From a bacterium (GTDB lineage: Bacteria > Latescibacterota > UBA2968), in the NCBI GenBank assembly GCA_027296045.1, contig JAPUJS010000594.1, positions 1 to 8,206 on the forward strand: a stretch of DNA of 8,206 nucleotides. The letters run 5' to 3'. How positions within the stretch are numbered: position 1 is the first letter of the stretch; every line of letters begins with the position of its first letter. The notes beneath the pieces were generated by a model. The model made no database searches. It worked only from the letters and a program-made list of their open reading frames with translations, and was not told the origin of the DNA. The position numbers and the translations under genes were made by a program. Positions 1 through 7,430 of the stretch are shown here, piece after piece.

Positions 1-1144
1 GGGGGTGAATCTGAAACGGAGCCGCCATTTATTGCCGGTGCTGCCCTGCGCCCTGGTTTTTGTGGGGTTGGCGTATCACCGGATTTTAGAGCAGCATCGG
101 TGGGGGCTTGTATTGGGTGTGGTTGTGATGGTGGGAGGAAGTATCACGCATTTGGTTCAGGCCTCTCAGCAGTTTGTCGATAAACAAAACAGGTTGGATC
201 AACGACCCGAATTGATGGCCGGTCGCTGGTTGGCCGAGACATTTCCCGACTCGACAAGCATGCTGTTTGATATGTATGCCTATGTGCCAAGCCAGTTTCA
301 AAACACCTTTCGGCTGATTGGTCAAAGCTATGTGCTGGTCAACCACTTTGAACCCGATTTGTTGTTGATTCGCGATGCGACGGCACACGATTATTCCAAT
401 CGAGCAGAGGCCCCCAGGGCCCGAATGGGCGAACAGTCTTTTTTGGACCGGCACTTTTTCTACCGGTATCTCACCGAAGGGCATATTCCGACATACAGAT
501 TGTTGCGACAGTTTGACAGAATTTCGATTTATGAGCGGACCGTACCCAGGGTTCGAACGGAGGGCACACCGAAAGAGCGGTGGTGGCATCTGGTAAAATC
601 GCATCTGAACAAACGGCATTATGGGGTCGTATCGGCGCGGTGGACAATAGGATATCTACACACTATTTGGGGGGATGAGGAGGACGCCAAACGGGAATTT
701 CGCCTGGCCAGGGAGGCAAGCAATTTTGCCATGCGGGTCTACAAGCACGGCATCCGTGCCCTGGAAATAGGACGGGTTGACGAGGCGAAAAGTGCCTACG
801 CAGCCGCCCTTCAGTCCACCCAGGGGCAATCTGCAGGATACCGGTCGGAAATGCGAGAAAACCTGTCGTTTCAGTATTTGAAAGCCGGTTTATTCGCCGA
901 GGCCGCTGCCGAAGCGGATACGGCCCTATCGCTGAATCTTGCCCTGTTGAAGGCCGCATTTCAAAAGGCCGGGGCTGAACTATCCTTGGGCGGTGGGAAT
1001 CGGGGGAAGCTCCTTTTTGACCAGGCTGTTGCGCGTTTTGGCCCTCAAGATGCTGGTGAAACGGTGCTTCGCATTTTGGTGGACAGGCAGGTGGGAGCGG
1101 CCCAGGATTTGTTGGACCAATATTATCCCGAAACAACACCATGA
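1..1144 (+). CDS. PMT/ArnT-like membrane glycosyltransferase with TPR-like tail, C-terminal part (5' end outside window)
   Basis: This is the C-terminal part of an integral-membrane glycosyltransferase expected to move a sugar from a polyprenyl-phosphate donor to an acceptor outside the cytoplasmic membrane. The frame is open to the window edge. The GTG at base 5 is not the real start: the residues from there align with the inside of the full-length paralogue downstream, including the shared RHLLPVLPC motif, so roughly 340 residues lie upstream. Numbering from base 5, membrane helices cover about 8-50, a periplasmic domain about 70-180, and an alpha-helical TPR-like region about 208-346 (helix pairs around ALEIGRVDEAKSAY and YLKAGLFAEAAAEADTAL). 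Residues 86-179 align without gaps to the next gene, with 48 of 94 identical by hand count. The stop overlaps the next start as ATGA, so the two are probably translationally coupled. The family call rests on the paralogue, because the catalytic N-terminal half is not in the window. Confidence 0.85.
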   Translation, partial: GVNLKRSRHLLPVLPCALVFVGLAYHRILEQHRWGLVLGVVVMVGGSITHLVQASQQFVDKQNRLDQRPELMAGRWLAETFPDSTSMLFDMYAYVPSQFQNTFRLIGQSYVLVNHFEPDLLLIRDATAHDYSNRAEAPRARMGEQSFLDRHFFYRYLTEGHIPTYRLLRQFDRISIYERTVPRVRTEGTPKERWWHLVKSHLNKRHYGVVSARWTIGYLHTIWGDEEDAKREFRLAREASNFAMRVYKHGIRALEIGRVDEAKSAYAAALQSTQGQSAGYRSEMRENLSFQYLKAGLFAEAAAEADTALSLNLALLKAAFQKAGAELSLGGGNRGKLLFDQAVARFGPQDAGETVLRILVDRQVGAAQDLLDQYYPETTP

Positions 1145-3327
1145 AAACGGACACGATGGTTTCGGAAATAAAAAAGAAGATCTCCATCTGGGGTGTTATT
1201 TGCCTGGTTGCATATCTGGGATATACGCTTCCGCTGATCCCGGTTGGGTCAGACAATCTCCGGGTGGCGGCCATGTTTTCGATTGACGAGGCCGATATTT
1301 TGGAGGAGTTGCGAAAACTTTATTTTGAAGATTTGTTTCAGGCCCCGTCGTTTACCTATGGGGGGGGATTGTATTATGTGGTGACGGGCATGGTTTCTCT
1401 CTATGGGCTTTTTGCAACGGCGACGGAACAGACGATTGTGTTGGCTTTAAGGAGCTTGGGCACGCTTTCCGGGGTGGGCTGTTTGTGGCTCACCTTTCGA
1501 ATGGGTTGTCTGGTGTTTGATCGCACGGTCGGGATGGTCGGCGTTTTTTTGTTGCTGACGATGCCTGTTTTTCTGCGGTGGTCTGTAGATGGGCATCCCG
1601 ATTTGCCGCAATTGTTTTGGATTTTGGGGGCACTTTACTTTTGCTGTTTGCTTTCCAAAAGATTTGATATGAAAGATGTGGTTTTGGCAAGTGCCTGTGC
1701 AGGGCTGGCATTCGGAACCAAATATGGGGGCGGGTTTTTACTGCCCGTCATTGGTTTGGCCGTCCTGTTGCCCGGTCAGGATGGAAGATTGAGTTTTCGA
1801 ACCGGTGTGGAGCGGCTTCAGGTTGGACGGACATGGCTGGCGTTCCTCGTGATCCCGGCTGTTTTTGCAGGGATTTTTGCGTTGACAAATCCCTATGTGT
1901 TGGTTCACTTCGATTCTTTTTTGAAGACGGTGCAGATTTATCAGGAATGGATGGGGTTTGGACATACCTATCGGGCCGATCCCAGAGGGATGGTGTGGCT
2001 GGAGCTGATGGGCGCGGGTTTGGGTATTTTTCATGGGCTTGCACTTTTGACCGGCCTGGCGGTGGGCGGATATGCCGTTTTGAAACGGGGAACGGTGCCG
2101 GGAGGCCAGGGGCTTTTGCTGATCTGGTGTCTGGTCTTTGTCGGATATCTCATGGCTGAAGTGCATATCCGACGGTTGCGGCATTTGTTGCCTGTATTGC
2201 CGTGTATCTTGCTGTTTGCCAGCGCAGCTTATGTCGGGTTGGGACGCTGGTTGGTAGGTTTATTGCCCCGGGTCAAATGGATGCCGTTTGTGTTGCCGGT
2301 TTTGCTGGTGGGGTTTTCCGGCAAACAATTGGCCGGCGCAAAGGTATTTTGGGCGCATAAATATGGGCTGGTTGACCAACGGACCGATGATTTTGCGTTG
2401 GGGCATTACCTGGAGGCCGGGTTTGGAGAAGAGACCACCATTGTTTACGATGCCTATGCCTATATTCCACCCCGGTTTCAAACGGTCTTTCGTACTTTTG
2501 GCCAGTCTTATTTTATGGTGAGACACTTTAAGCCAGACCTTCTGGTGGTACGTCAGGCGATCGTAAACCGGTATCAAGACCTGGCCGATGCAGACCGGGT
2601 GCGGTTTGGGAGCGCGTCTTTTTTGGATCATCATTATTTTTATCGATACCTCAAAGAGGGCAAGATTCCCGATTATCGGCAAGTCAAAACGTTCGGGTCT
2701 TTAGAGGTGTATGCGCGTACCGGAGAAAAGAGATCGAACGCCGTTTCATGGCATGATTTGGAGCGATTGTACCATGCTGGTAAGCTCTATGATGTACGGT
2801 ATGCGGCCCGGACGATGGAGAATTTGCATATCGTTGCAGGCGTTTCGGACGAGGCGGCACGGATGTCTGCGATGATAAAAGAAAGGACCGTGGACGCTGC
2901 TCAGCTGTACGATCAGATGTTGGTTCAACTGGAACAGGGAAAAATTGAAATGGTTCGGAAAAACTGGGGACAGGTGCTGACTATGATTGCGCAAAAATCG
3001 GTCGGGTATCGGGTGACAATTCGGCATCATATGGCAGACCAGTTTTTTAAACTCGGTTTTTATGACGATGCTGTCCGCGAAGCCCGGGCTGTGCTGGCGA
3101 TGAACCCCAACCACCGGGCGGCCCGCTTTGATCTGGGATTGTTCTACCTGGCCCAGGGGGATATGGATCGGGCGCACAGCGCTTATAGGAGGGCCGTAGG
3201 AAAGTTCGGTCTGGATGGAGAGGCAGTCGACAGGCTCAAGGCTTTCGGTCAAAAAAAGATCCGACCGGAGGGCGCCCGGGCCATTCTGAAACAGATTTTT
3301 CAGGAGGGCAAACAGGATGGCGGATAA
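1141..3327 (+). CDS. PMT/ArnT-like (GT39/GT83-type) membrane glycosyltransferase with C-terminal TPR tail
   Basis: This 728-residue protein probably transfers a sugar from a polyprenyl-phosphate carrier to a periplasmic acceptor. About ten or more hydrophobic helices fill residues 14-400. After the first helix lies an Asp-Glu pair (D49-E50 in SIDEADILEE), the position of the catalytic acidic motif in PMT/ArnT enzymes. Other family hallmarks are the loop SVDGHPDLPQLFW (148-160), GLAFGTKYGGG (188-198) and RHLLPVLP (347-354). Residues 410-535 form a periplasmic domain. Residues 590-690 are TPR-like, the best repeat being A661 to about G690. ArnT proper is about 550 residues and lacks this tail. 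The start at 1141 forms an ATGA overlap with the preceding gene and has no obvious Shine-Dalgarno sequence, so coupled translation is likely; ATG 1156 is a possible alternative. It is a tandem paralogue of the preceding gene. The acceptor could be a lipid, a glycan or a protein. Confidence 0.9.
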   Translation: MKTDTMVSEIKKKISIWGVICLVAYLGYTLPLIPVGSDNLRVAAMFSIDEADILEELRKLYFEDLFQAPSFTYGGGLYYVVTGMVSLYGLFATATEQTIVLALRSLGTLSGVGCLWLTFRMGCLVFDRTVGMVGVFLLLTMPVFLRWSVDGHPDLPQLFWILGALYFCCLLSKRFDMKDVVLASACAGLAFGTKYGGGFLLPVIGLAVLLPGQDGRLSFRTGVERLQVGRTWLAFLVIPAVFAGIFALTNPYVLVHFDSFLKTVQIYQEWMGFGHTYRADPRGMVWLELMGAGLGIFHGLALLTGLAVGGYAVLKRGTVPGGQGLLLIWCLVFVGYLMAEVHIRRLRHLLPVLPCILLFASAAYVGLGRWLVGLLPRVKWMPFVLPVLLVGFSGKQLAGAKVFWAHKYGLVDQRTDDFALGHYLEAGFGEETTIVYDAYAYIPPRFQTVFRTFGQSYFMVRHFKPDLLVVRQAIVNRYQDLADADRVRFGSASFLDHHYFYRYLKEGKIPDYRQVKTFGSLEVYARTGEKRSNAVSWHDLERLYHAGKLYDVRYAARTMENLHIVAGVSDEAARMSAMIKERTVDAAQLYDQMLVQLEQGKIEMVRKNWGQVLTMIAQKSVGYRVTIRHHMADQFFKLGFYDDAVREARAVLAMNPNHRAARFDLGLFYLAQGDMDRAHSAYRRAVGKFGLDGEAVDRLKAFGQKKIRPEGARAILKQIFQEGKQDGG
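1360..1367 (+). repeat. G8 homopolymer tract in the glycosyltransferase gene
   Basis: Eight consecutive G residues encode Gly74-Gly76, about 25 residues after the catalytic DE pair. Such tracts can slip during replication and switch a gene off. The reading frame is intact here, and the tract also fits simple glycine coding in a G-rich strand. Confidence 0.6.
3302..3307 (+). promoter_or_regulatory. Ribosome binding site for the thioesterase gene
   Basis: AGGAGG lies inside the end of the preceding gene, 9 bases before the ATG at 3317. It supports that start and the 11-base gene overlap. Confidence 0.75.
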
Positions 3328-3694
3328 ACAGGATCCGGCAATTCGGGTGATGCTGTTGCCCAAAGATACCAACGGGTATGGAACGATTTTCGGGGGCGTC
3401 ATTATGAGCCATCTGGATATTGCCGGTGCCGTGGAAGCGCATAAACATCGGCAGGGGCGAGTGGTCACAGTAGCCATCGACAAGGTGGAGTTTATTGCGC
3501 CTGTTTATGTGGGCGATTTGGTATCTTTTTATACCGAAACCCTGAAGGTTGGACATACTTCGGTGACGGTTTCGATCGAGGTGGAAGCCCTGCGAGCCGA
3601 CGGTTCAGGGACAGTGCGGGTGACAGAGGCCAAAGCGGTTTATGTTGCAGTAGATGGTGCCGGGCGTCCGGTGCCAATCCGGGAGGCCGGATGA
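3317..3694 (+). CDS. YciA-type hotdog acyl-CoA thioesterase
   Basis: This is a complete 125-residue single-hotdog protein of the YciA/acyl-CoA hydrolase family, which cleaves acyl-CoA thioesters to free acid and CoA in the cytoplasm. The sequence shows the family signature DTNGYGTIFGGVIM (17-30), followed by SHLDIAGAVEA (31-41), in which D34 sits where YciA enzymes carry their catalytic aspartate. RVVTVAIDKVEFIAPVYVGD (48-67) covers the central strands, and TEAKAVYVAVDGAGRPVPI closes the fold. The length is normal for the family. It overlaps the preceding gene by 11 bases and has an AGGAGG site 9 bases upstream. It also overlaps the following deacetylase by ATGA, so it is built into the operon rather than passing by. 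YciA is usually a stand-alone housekeeping gene, which makes its place among glycan genes unexpected. The acyl substrate cannot be predicted. Confidence 0.92.
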   Translation: MADKQDPAIRVMLLPKDTNGYGTIFGGVIMSHLDIAGAVEAHKHRQGRVVTVAIDKVEFIAPVYVGDLVSFYTETLKVGHTSVTVSIEVEALRADGSGTVRVTEAKAVYVAVDGAGRPVPIREAG

Positions 3695-4548
3695 ACGGAG
3701 AGACCCTCAAGCAGGTCATCATCAATGCCGATGACTTCGGTTTGTCTTGCGGGGTCAATCGGGCCATTGTGGAGTGCTATAAAGCGGGTCTGTTGACCAG
3801 TGCCTCTCTTATGGCCAATATGTCTGCCTTTGAGGATGCAGTGCATTTGTGTACCTCCTGTCCCGATTTGGGGATCGGTGTGCATCTAAACCTGTTGCGG
3901 GGGGTGCCGGTGTGCGACCCCGGGCAGGTTGCTTCGTTGGTGAATCGGGAAGGGCGATTTTGGGGGAAACCAGTTGTGCTTTATCGGAAATTTCTTCTCA
4001 AACGCATTTCTTTGGATGAGGTCCAGCGCGAGTTGGATGCCCAGATTGCCCGGGTTCTGGATGCGGGCATTCGGGTGACCCATTTGGATAGCGAGAAACA
4101 CACCCACTTGCTTTTGCCCGGATATGCGGAGCAAGTCTGTCGGGCGGCGTCCCGTTTTGATATTCGATGGGTTCGGAGCATTCGGGAATCGGTGGGCTTG
4201 AAGGGCGTTGTGAATCGTCAGGCCCGGAAGGCGTTGTTGCTGAATGCTGCAGCGTCCCGTTCTTCCGGATATTGGACCGATTACGGACTGCAGGCCGTAG
4301 ACCATTCCGCAGGTGTGGCAAATGCCCCTCTGGATGTGGCTGTGTATCGGGCTGTTTTTGAATCGCTGCGGCCGGGGGTGACCGAGATTGTGTGCCATCC
4401 GGGCTGTGGGCGAGAGCCGGTTGGTGGGGTGGGACAGATGTATGTGGATCGATATTGGGAGCAGGAACGGATGGCTTTGCTGGATGCAGAGTTGAGAGAG
4501 ATGGTGGATTGCCTGGAGATTCATCTCACCCATTTCGGAAGGCTTTAG
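3691..4548 (+). CDS. ChbG/YdjC/HpnK-family carbohydrate deacetylase
   Basis: This 285-residue metal-dependent deacetylase belongs to the family that removes N-acetyl groups from chito-oligosaccharides (ChbG), hopanoid-linked sugar (HpnK) or undecaprenyl-phosphate GalNAc (Francisella NaxD). The metal and catalytic positions are present: IINADDFGLS (10-19, with D14-D15), GVHLN with H65, THLDSEKHTH (130-139, with H131, D133, H137 and H139), and the C-terminal EIVCHPG (233-238). The length is normal. The start is set by an ATGA overlap with the thioesterase, with GGAGG 4 bases upstream. The GT2 gene follows after 3 bases. No signal peptide is seen, so it should act in the cytoplasm or at the inner membrane face. 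Next to a GT2 and two ArnT-like enzymes, the NaxD-like role of deacetylating a lipid-carrier sugar is the most economical reading. A hopanoid role is less likely because no other hopanoid gene is visible. Confidence 0.93.
   Translation: MNGETLKQVIINADDFGLSCGVNRAIVECYKAGLLTSASLMANMSAFEDAVHLCTSCPDLGIGVHLNLLRGVPVCDPGQVASLVNREGRFWGKPVVLYRKFLLKRISLDEVQRELDAQIARVLDAGIRVTHLDSEKHTHLLLPGYAEQVCRAASRFDIRWVRSIRESVGLKGVVNRQARKALLLNAAASRSSGYWTDYGLQAVDHSAGVANAPLDVAVYRAVFESLRPGVTEIVCHPGCGREPVGGVGQMYVDRYWEQERMALLDAELREMVDCLEIHLTHFGRL
4537..4542 (+). promoter_or_regulatory. Ribosome binding site for the GT2 gene
   Basis: GGAAGG lies in the end of the deacetylase gene, 9 bases before ATG 4552, and favours that start over the in-frame ATGs at 4564 and 4579. 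Confidence 0.5.
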
Positions 4549-4551
4549 ACT

Positions 4552-5535
4552 ATGGGGGAACAGATGCAGAGTGGGTCAATGGAGCTGTCGGTGGTGGTGC
4601 CGTTTTACAACGAAGTCGATACGGTTGATGAACTGTATCGGCGGCTTAAAAACGTGTTGGAAGAGTTGGGACGGGGATACGAAATGGTGTTTGTTGACGA
4701 TGGCAGCCTGGACGGCACAGGTGAAAAACTGGCAGCGCTTTCCGACGCCGATTCGACGGTGAGTCTGATCCGGCTGCGGCGAAACTTCGGTCAGACGGCC
4801 GGGCTGGCAGCCGGGTTTGATTTTGCCCTGGGGGAGGTGATTTTGGCCATGGATGGGGATTTGCAGCATTTCCCCGAGGATATCCCGCTTTTGATCGCGC
4901 AAATTGATGCGGGTTATGATATTGCAAGTGGTTGGCGGAAGGATCGCGTGGACAGTTTTTTTATTCGGCGGATTCCGTCGTGGATTGCCAATCGGATGAT
5001 GGCAAAGCTGTCGGGCGTGAAGTTAAATGATTTTGGAACGACGTTTAAGGCCTATCGGAAGGCCGTGATTAAAAACATCGAGCTGTATCCCGGCTTTCAT
5101 CGGTTTATTCCGGCGCTGGCCAGCTGGCAGGGCGTATCTATTGCAGAGGTGCCCATTCAAAATATCGAGCGGCCGAAGGGGGTTTCCAAATATGGCCTGT
5201 CACGCTCCGTTCAGGTTTTTTTTGATTTGATCACCATCAAGTTTGTGCTGAGTTATATGAGCAAGCCGTTGCAATTTTTCGGATCTATCGGGGCTGTTTT
5301 TTTTGGGGTCGGATTTCTGGCTGCCCTGGCGATTGCTTTTTTTTATTATCTGGGCGATCTGGTGATCAACGAGCATCTGGGGAATTTAATTTTTGCGATG
5401 CTGATGATGGTGCTGGGCGTACAATTGGGCGCCATCGGCCTTTCTCTGGAAGTGGGAACCCGGACCTATTATCGGGCCAGTCGTCAAAAGATCTATGCAG
5501 TACGAGAAATTCGTTCGTCACGGGGGAAACGGTAA
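4552..5535 (+). CDS. DPM1/GtrB/ArnC-like GT2 polyprenyl-phosphate glycosyltransferase
   Basis: This 327-residue enzyme is expected to load a sugar from a nucleotide donor onto a polyprenyl phosphate at the cytoplasmic face of the inner membrane. The GT2 GT-A domain is complete: LSVVVPFYNE (12-21), FVDDGSLDGT (47-56), RNFGQTAGLAAG (77-88), and the metal-binding AMDGDLQHFPED (99-110, DGD at 101-103). The region after about residue 205 (IERPKGVSKYGLSRSV) matches the conserved arginine/lysine-rich stretch that precedes the membrane part in GtrB and ArnC relatives. Two hydrophobic helices follow at about 241-267 and 278-300, the usual topology of this group. The start at 4552 lies 3 bases after the deacetylase stop; ATG 4564 and 4579 are alternatives that leave the catalytic domain intact. 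The next gene starts 1 base after its stop. The sugar cannot be read from the sequence; the deacetylase beside it suggests an N-acetylated hexosamine. Confidence 0.94.
   Translation: MGEQMQSGSMELSVVVPFYNEVDTVDELYRRLKNVLEELGRGYEMVFVDDGSLDGTGEKLAALSDADSTVSLIRLRRNFGQTAGLAAGFDFALGEVILAMDGDLQHFPEDIPLLIAQIDAGYDIASGWRKDRVDSFFIRRIPSWIANRMMAKLSGVKLNDFGTTFKAYRKAVIKNIELYPGFHRFIPALASWQGVSIAEVPIQNIERPKGVSKYGLSRSVQVFFDLITIKFVLSYMSKPLQFFGSIGAVFFGVGFLAALAIAFFYYLGDLVINEHLGNLIFAMLMMVLGVQLGAIGLSLEVGTRTYYRASRQKIYAVREIRSSRGKR
5522..5527 (+). promoter_or_regulatory. Ribosome binding site deciding the amidotransferase start
   Basis: GGGGGA lies 9 bases before the ATG at 5537. It supports that start, which places the catalytic cysteine directly after Met1, over the upstream in-frame ATG at 5495. 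Confidence 0.65.
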
Positions 5536-5536
5536 G

Positions 5537-7417
5537 ATGTGCGGTATTTGCGGCATTTTTCATTTTGAATCCGGGCGGCCAGTCGACGAAGGCGTGTTGG
5601 CTAAAATGTGTCAGACCCTGGCACACCGGGGGCCAGACGATCAGGGGATGTCCGTTGTGGGTCCGGTTGGGCTGGCAATGCAGCGGTTGAGTATTATTGA
5701 TGTGGCCGGGGGGCGACAACCCATCTGGAATGAGGATGGCCGGATTGGGATGGTTTTTAACGGGGAGATTTACAATTTTCAGGACTTGAGAGAAGATCTC
5801 AAACGCCGGGGGCATCGGTTCCAGACCCGGACGGATGGAGAGGTGATCGTTCATCTTTACGAGACTTTTGGAGTTGCTTGTGTGGACCATCTCCGGGGTA
5901 TGTTCGCTTTTGCTTTGTGGGATGGTGGGAAACAACAGCTTTTTTTGGCTCGAGACCGATTGGGCATCAAGCCACTTTATTATGCTTTGCTGGACGGGAG
6001 CTTGATTTTTGCCTCGGAGTTGAAATCGCTTTTGGTCTATCCGGGAGTTTCTCGGGAGATGGATGTTCAGGCGTTTTCCGACTATCTTACGTTTGAGTAT
6101 GTGCCGGCGCCCAAGACCATTTTTCGAGCTGTCCGAAAGTTGCTGCCGGGCGAGCATATGGTGTTGCGGGCGGACGATTGCAAGATCCATCGGTACTGGG
6201 ACCCCTGTTTTGAGCCGCAACAGGGGCGGGATGAAAAAGATCTGCTTGAAGATCTACGAACGGGACTTTCGGAGGCCGTCCGGACCCACCTGGTGAGTGA
6301 TGTACCCGTTGGCGTGTTGCTGAGTGGGGGGTTGGATTCGAGTGCGCTGGTGGCTTTTGCGAGTCACCATCTGGAAGACCGGGTGCGGACGTTTTCTATT
6401 GGGTTTCAGGAGTCGGATTTTAATGAACTGGATTATGCCCGCACGGTGGCGAAGGCGTTTGATACCGAGCATCGAGAACTGATTGTTGAACCCCACATGG
6501 TGCAGGATGTGGCCGAAACCCTGGTCGGGGTGCTGGATGAGCCGCTTGCCGATGCTTCGGTGATTCCTACCTATCTGGTGTCGCAACTGGCACGGCAGGA
6601 TGTGAAGGTGGTCTTATCGGGGGATGGGGGAGATGAATTATTTGGGGGATATCGCACGTATAAGGCCTATCGGATCGCACAGGTGTATCGAAAAGTTCCA
6701 GGGATTGTGCGAAGGGGAATTCGGGAACTGGTTCAGGCACTGCCTGCATCCGAAAAGGATTTTGATCTGGTGTTTCAAGCCAAGAAATTTACGGCCGGAG
6801 TCGAGGCAGCTCCCGAGATTGCCAATACGCTCTGGTGGGGAGCCTACGGAGAGGATTTGAAATCGCAGTTGCTTTCCGACGATGTGAAAGCAAGTCTGGC
6901 AACATACGAACCCTTTGCCCCGATTTTCGAGCATCTCAAGACCTGTTCTGCCCCAGATGCACTGGATCGAATTTTTTATCTGGATTTGAAGCTGTATTTG
7001 CAAGACGGTTTGCTGGTGAAGGTGGACCGGGCCAGTATGGCCAATTCGCTCGAAGTTCGCCTGCCTTTTCTGGATCATCCGTTTGTGGAATTTGCCACGG
7101 GCATTCCCAATGATCTGAAGGTGAGGGGCTTGCACACCAAATATTTGCTGAGAAAGGCGCTGCGGCCTCTGGTGCCGCCGGCGATCTGGAAGCGTGGGAA
7201 GCGCGGGTTTGATTTGCCGCTCGGTCGCTGGCTTCGGGGAGAACTCCGGGAGTTCGCAAGGGACGCACTGCTGGGGGGAGGCCTGGAGGATTCGGGGCTA
7301 TTTCAACCCGGTTTTATCCGGCAGATTTGTGACGAACATTTTGCAGGGCGTCACAACCATCGCCAATTGCTCTGGCCCTTGATCGTATTTGCCAACTGGA
7401 GACAGCAATACGCTTAA
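5537..7417 (+). CDS. asnB: Glutamine-hydrolysing asparagine synthase-family amidotransferase
   Basis: This 626-residue two-domain enzyme releases ammonia from glutamine and uses it, with ATP, to amidate a carboxylate (aspartate in true AsnB). The N-terminal Ntn-hydrolase domain starts MCGICGIF, so Cys2 becomes the nucleophile after removal of Met1. It also has AHRGPDDQG (29-37), RLSIIDVAGG (50-59), FNGEIYN (74-80) and TDGE (99-102). The synthetase domain has the pyrophosphate loop LLSGGLDSSA (261-270) and SGDGGDELFGGY (361-372). I chose the start at 5537, 1 base after the GT2 stop, because only this start exposes Cys2; an in-frame ATG at 5495 would add 14 residues and disable it. AsnB paralogues are common in capsule, O-antigen and exosortase-linked polysaccharide clusters, where some may amidate uronic acids or other acids. 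The sequence does not distinguish true asparagine synthesis from such a tailoring role, so the symbol marks the family only. Confidence 0.94.
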   Translation: MCGICGIFHFESGRPVDEGVLAKMCQTLAHRGPDDQGMSVVGPVGLAMQRLSIIDVAGGRQPIWNEDGRIGMVFNGEIYNFQDLREDLKRRGHRFQTRTDGEVIVHLYETFGVACVDHLRGMFAFALWDGGKQQLFLARDRLGIKPLYYALLDGSLIFASELKSLLVYPGVSREMDVQAFSDYLTFEYVPAPKTIFRAVRKLLPGEHMVLRADDCKIHRYWDPCFEPQQGRDEKDLLEDLRTGLSEAVRTHLVSDVPVGVLLSGGLDSSALVAFASHHLEDRVRTFSIGFQESDFNELDYARTVAKAFDTEHRELIVEPHMVQDVAETLVGVLDEPLADASVIPTYLVSQLARQDVKVVLSGDGGDELFGGYRTYKAYRIAQVYRKVPGIVRRGIRELVQALPASEKDFDLVFQAKKFTAGVEAAPEIANTLWWGAYGEDLKSQLLSDDVKASLATYEPFAPIFEHLKTCSAPDALDRIFYLDLKLYLQDGLLVKVDRASMANSLEVRLPFLDHPFVEFATGIPNDLKVRGLHTKYLLRKALRPLVPPAIWKRGKRGFDLPLGRWLRGELREFARDALLGGGLEDSGLFQPGFIRQICDEHFAGRHNHRQLLWPLIVFANWRQQYA

Positions 7418-7430
7418 AAAGAATGCCGAT

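Noticed and set aside
5..7. GTG as the start of the first gene
   Set aside because: The residues after it align with the interior of the paralogue at 1141-3327 (V-x-x-x-R-x-RHLLPVLPC), and the frame stays open upstream to the window edge, so it is an internal valine.
3691..4548. Hopanoid biosynthesis (HpnK) role for the deacetylase
   Set aside because: The family fits, but no squalene cyclase or other hopanoid gene is visible, while GT2 and ArnT-like partners are adjacent.
5495..5536. Upstream ATG extension of the amidotransferase
   Set aside because: It would bury the Cys2 nucleophile behind 15 residues and overlap the GT2 gene by 41 bases. ATG 5537 has a good ribosome site and exposes the cysteine.
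5537..7417. Evidence for an exosortase/PEP-CTERM locus
   Set aside because: AsnB-type amidotransferases occur in such loci, but no exosortase, PEP-CTERM protein or other marker is in this window.
7389..7430. TTG-started extension of the methyltransferase
   Set aside because: It overlaps the end of the amidotransferase and adds residues without visible family similarity. ATG 7431 gives a normal-sized protein.
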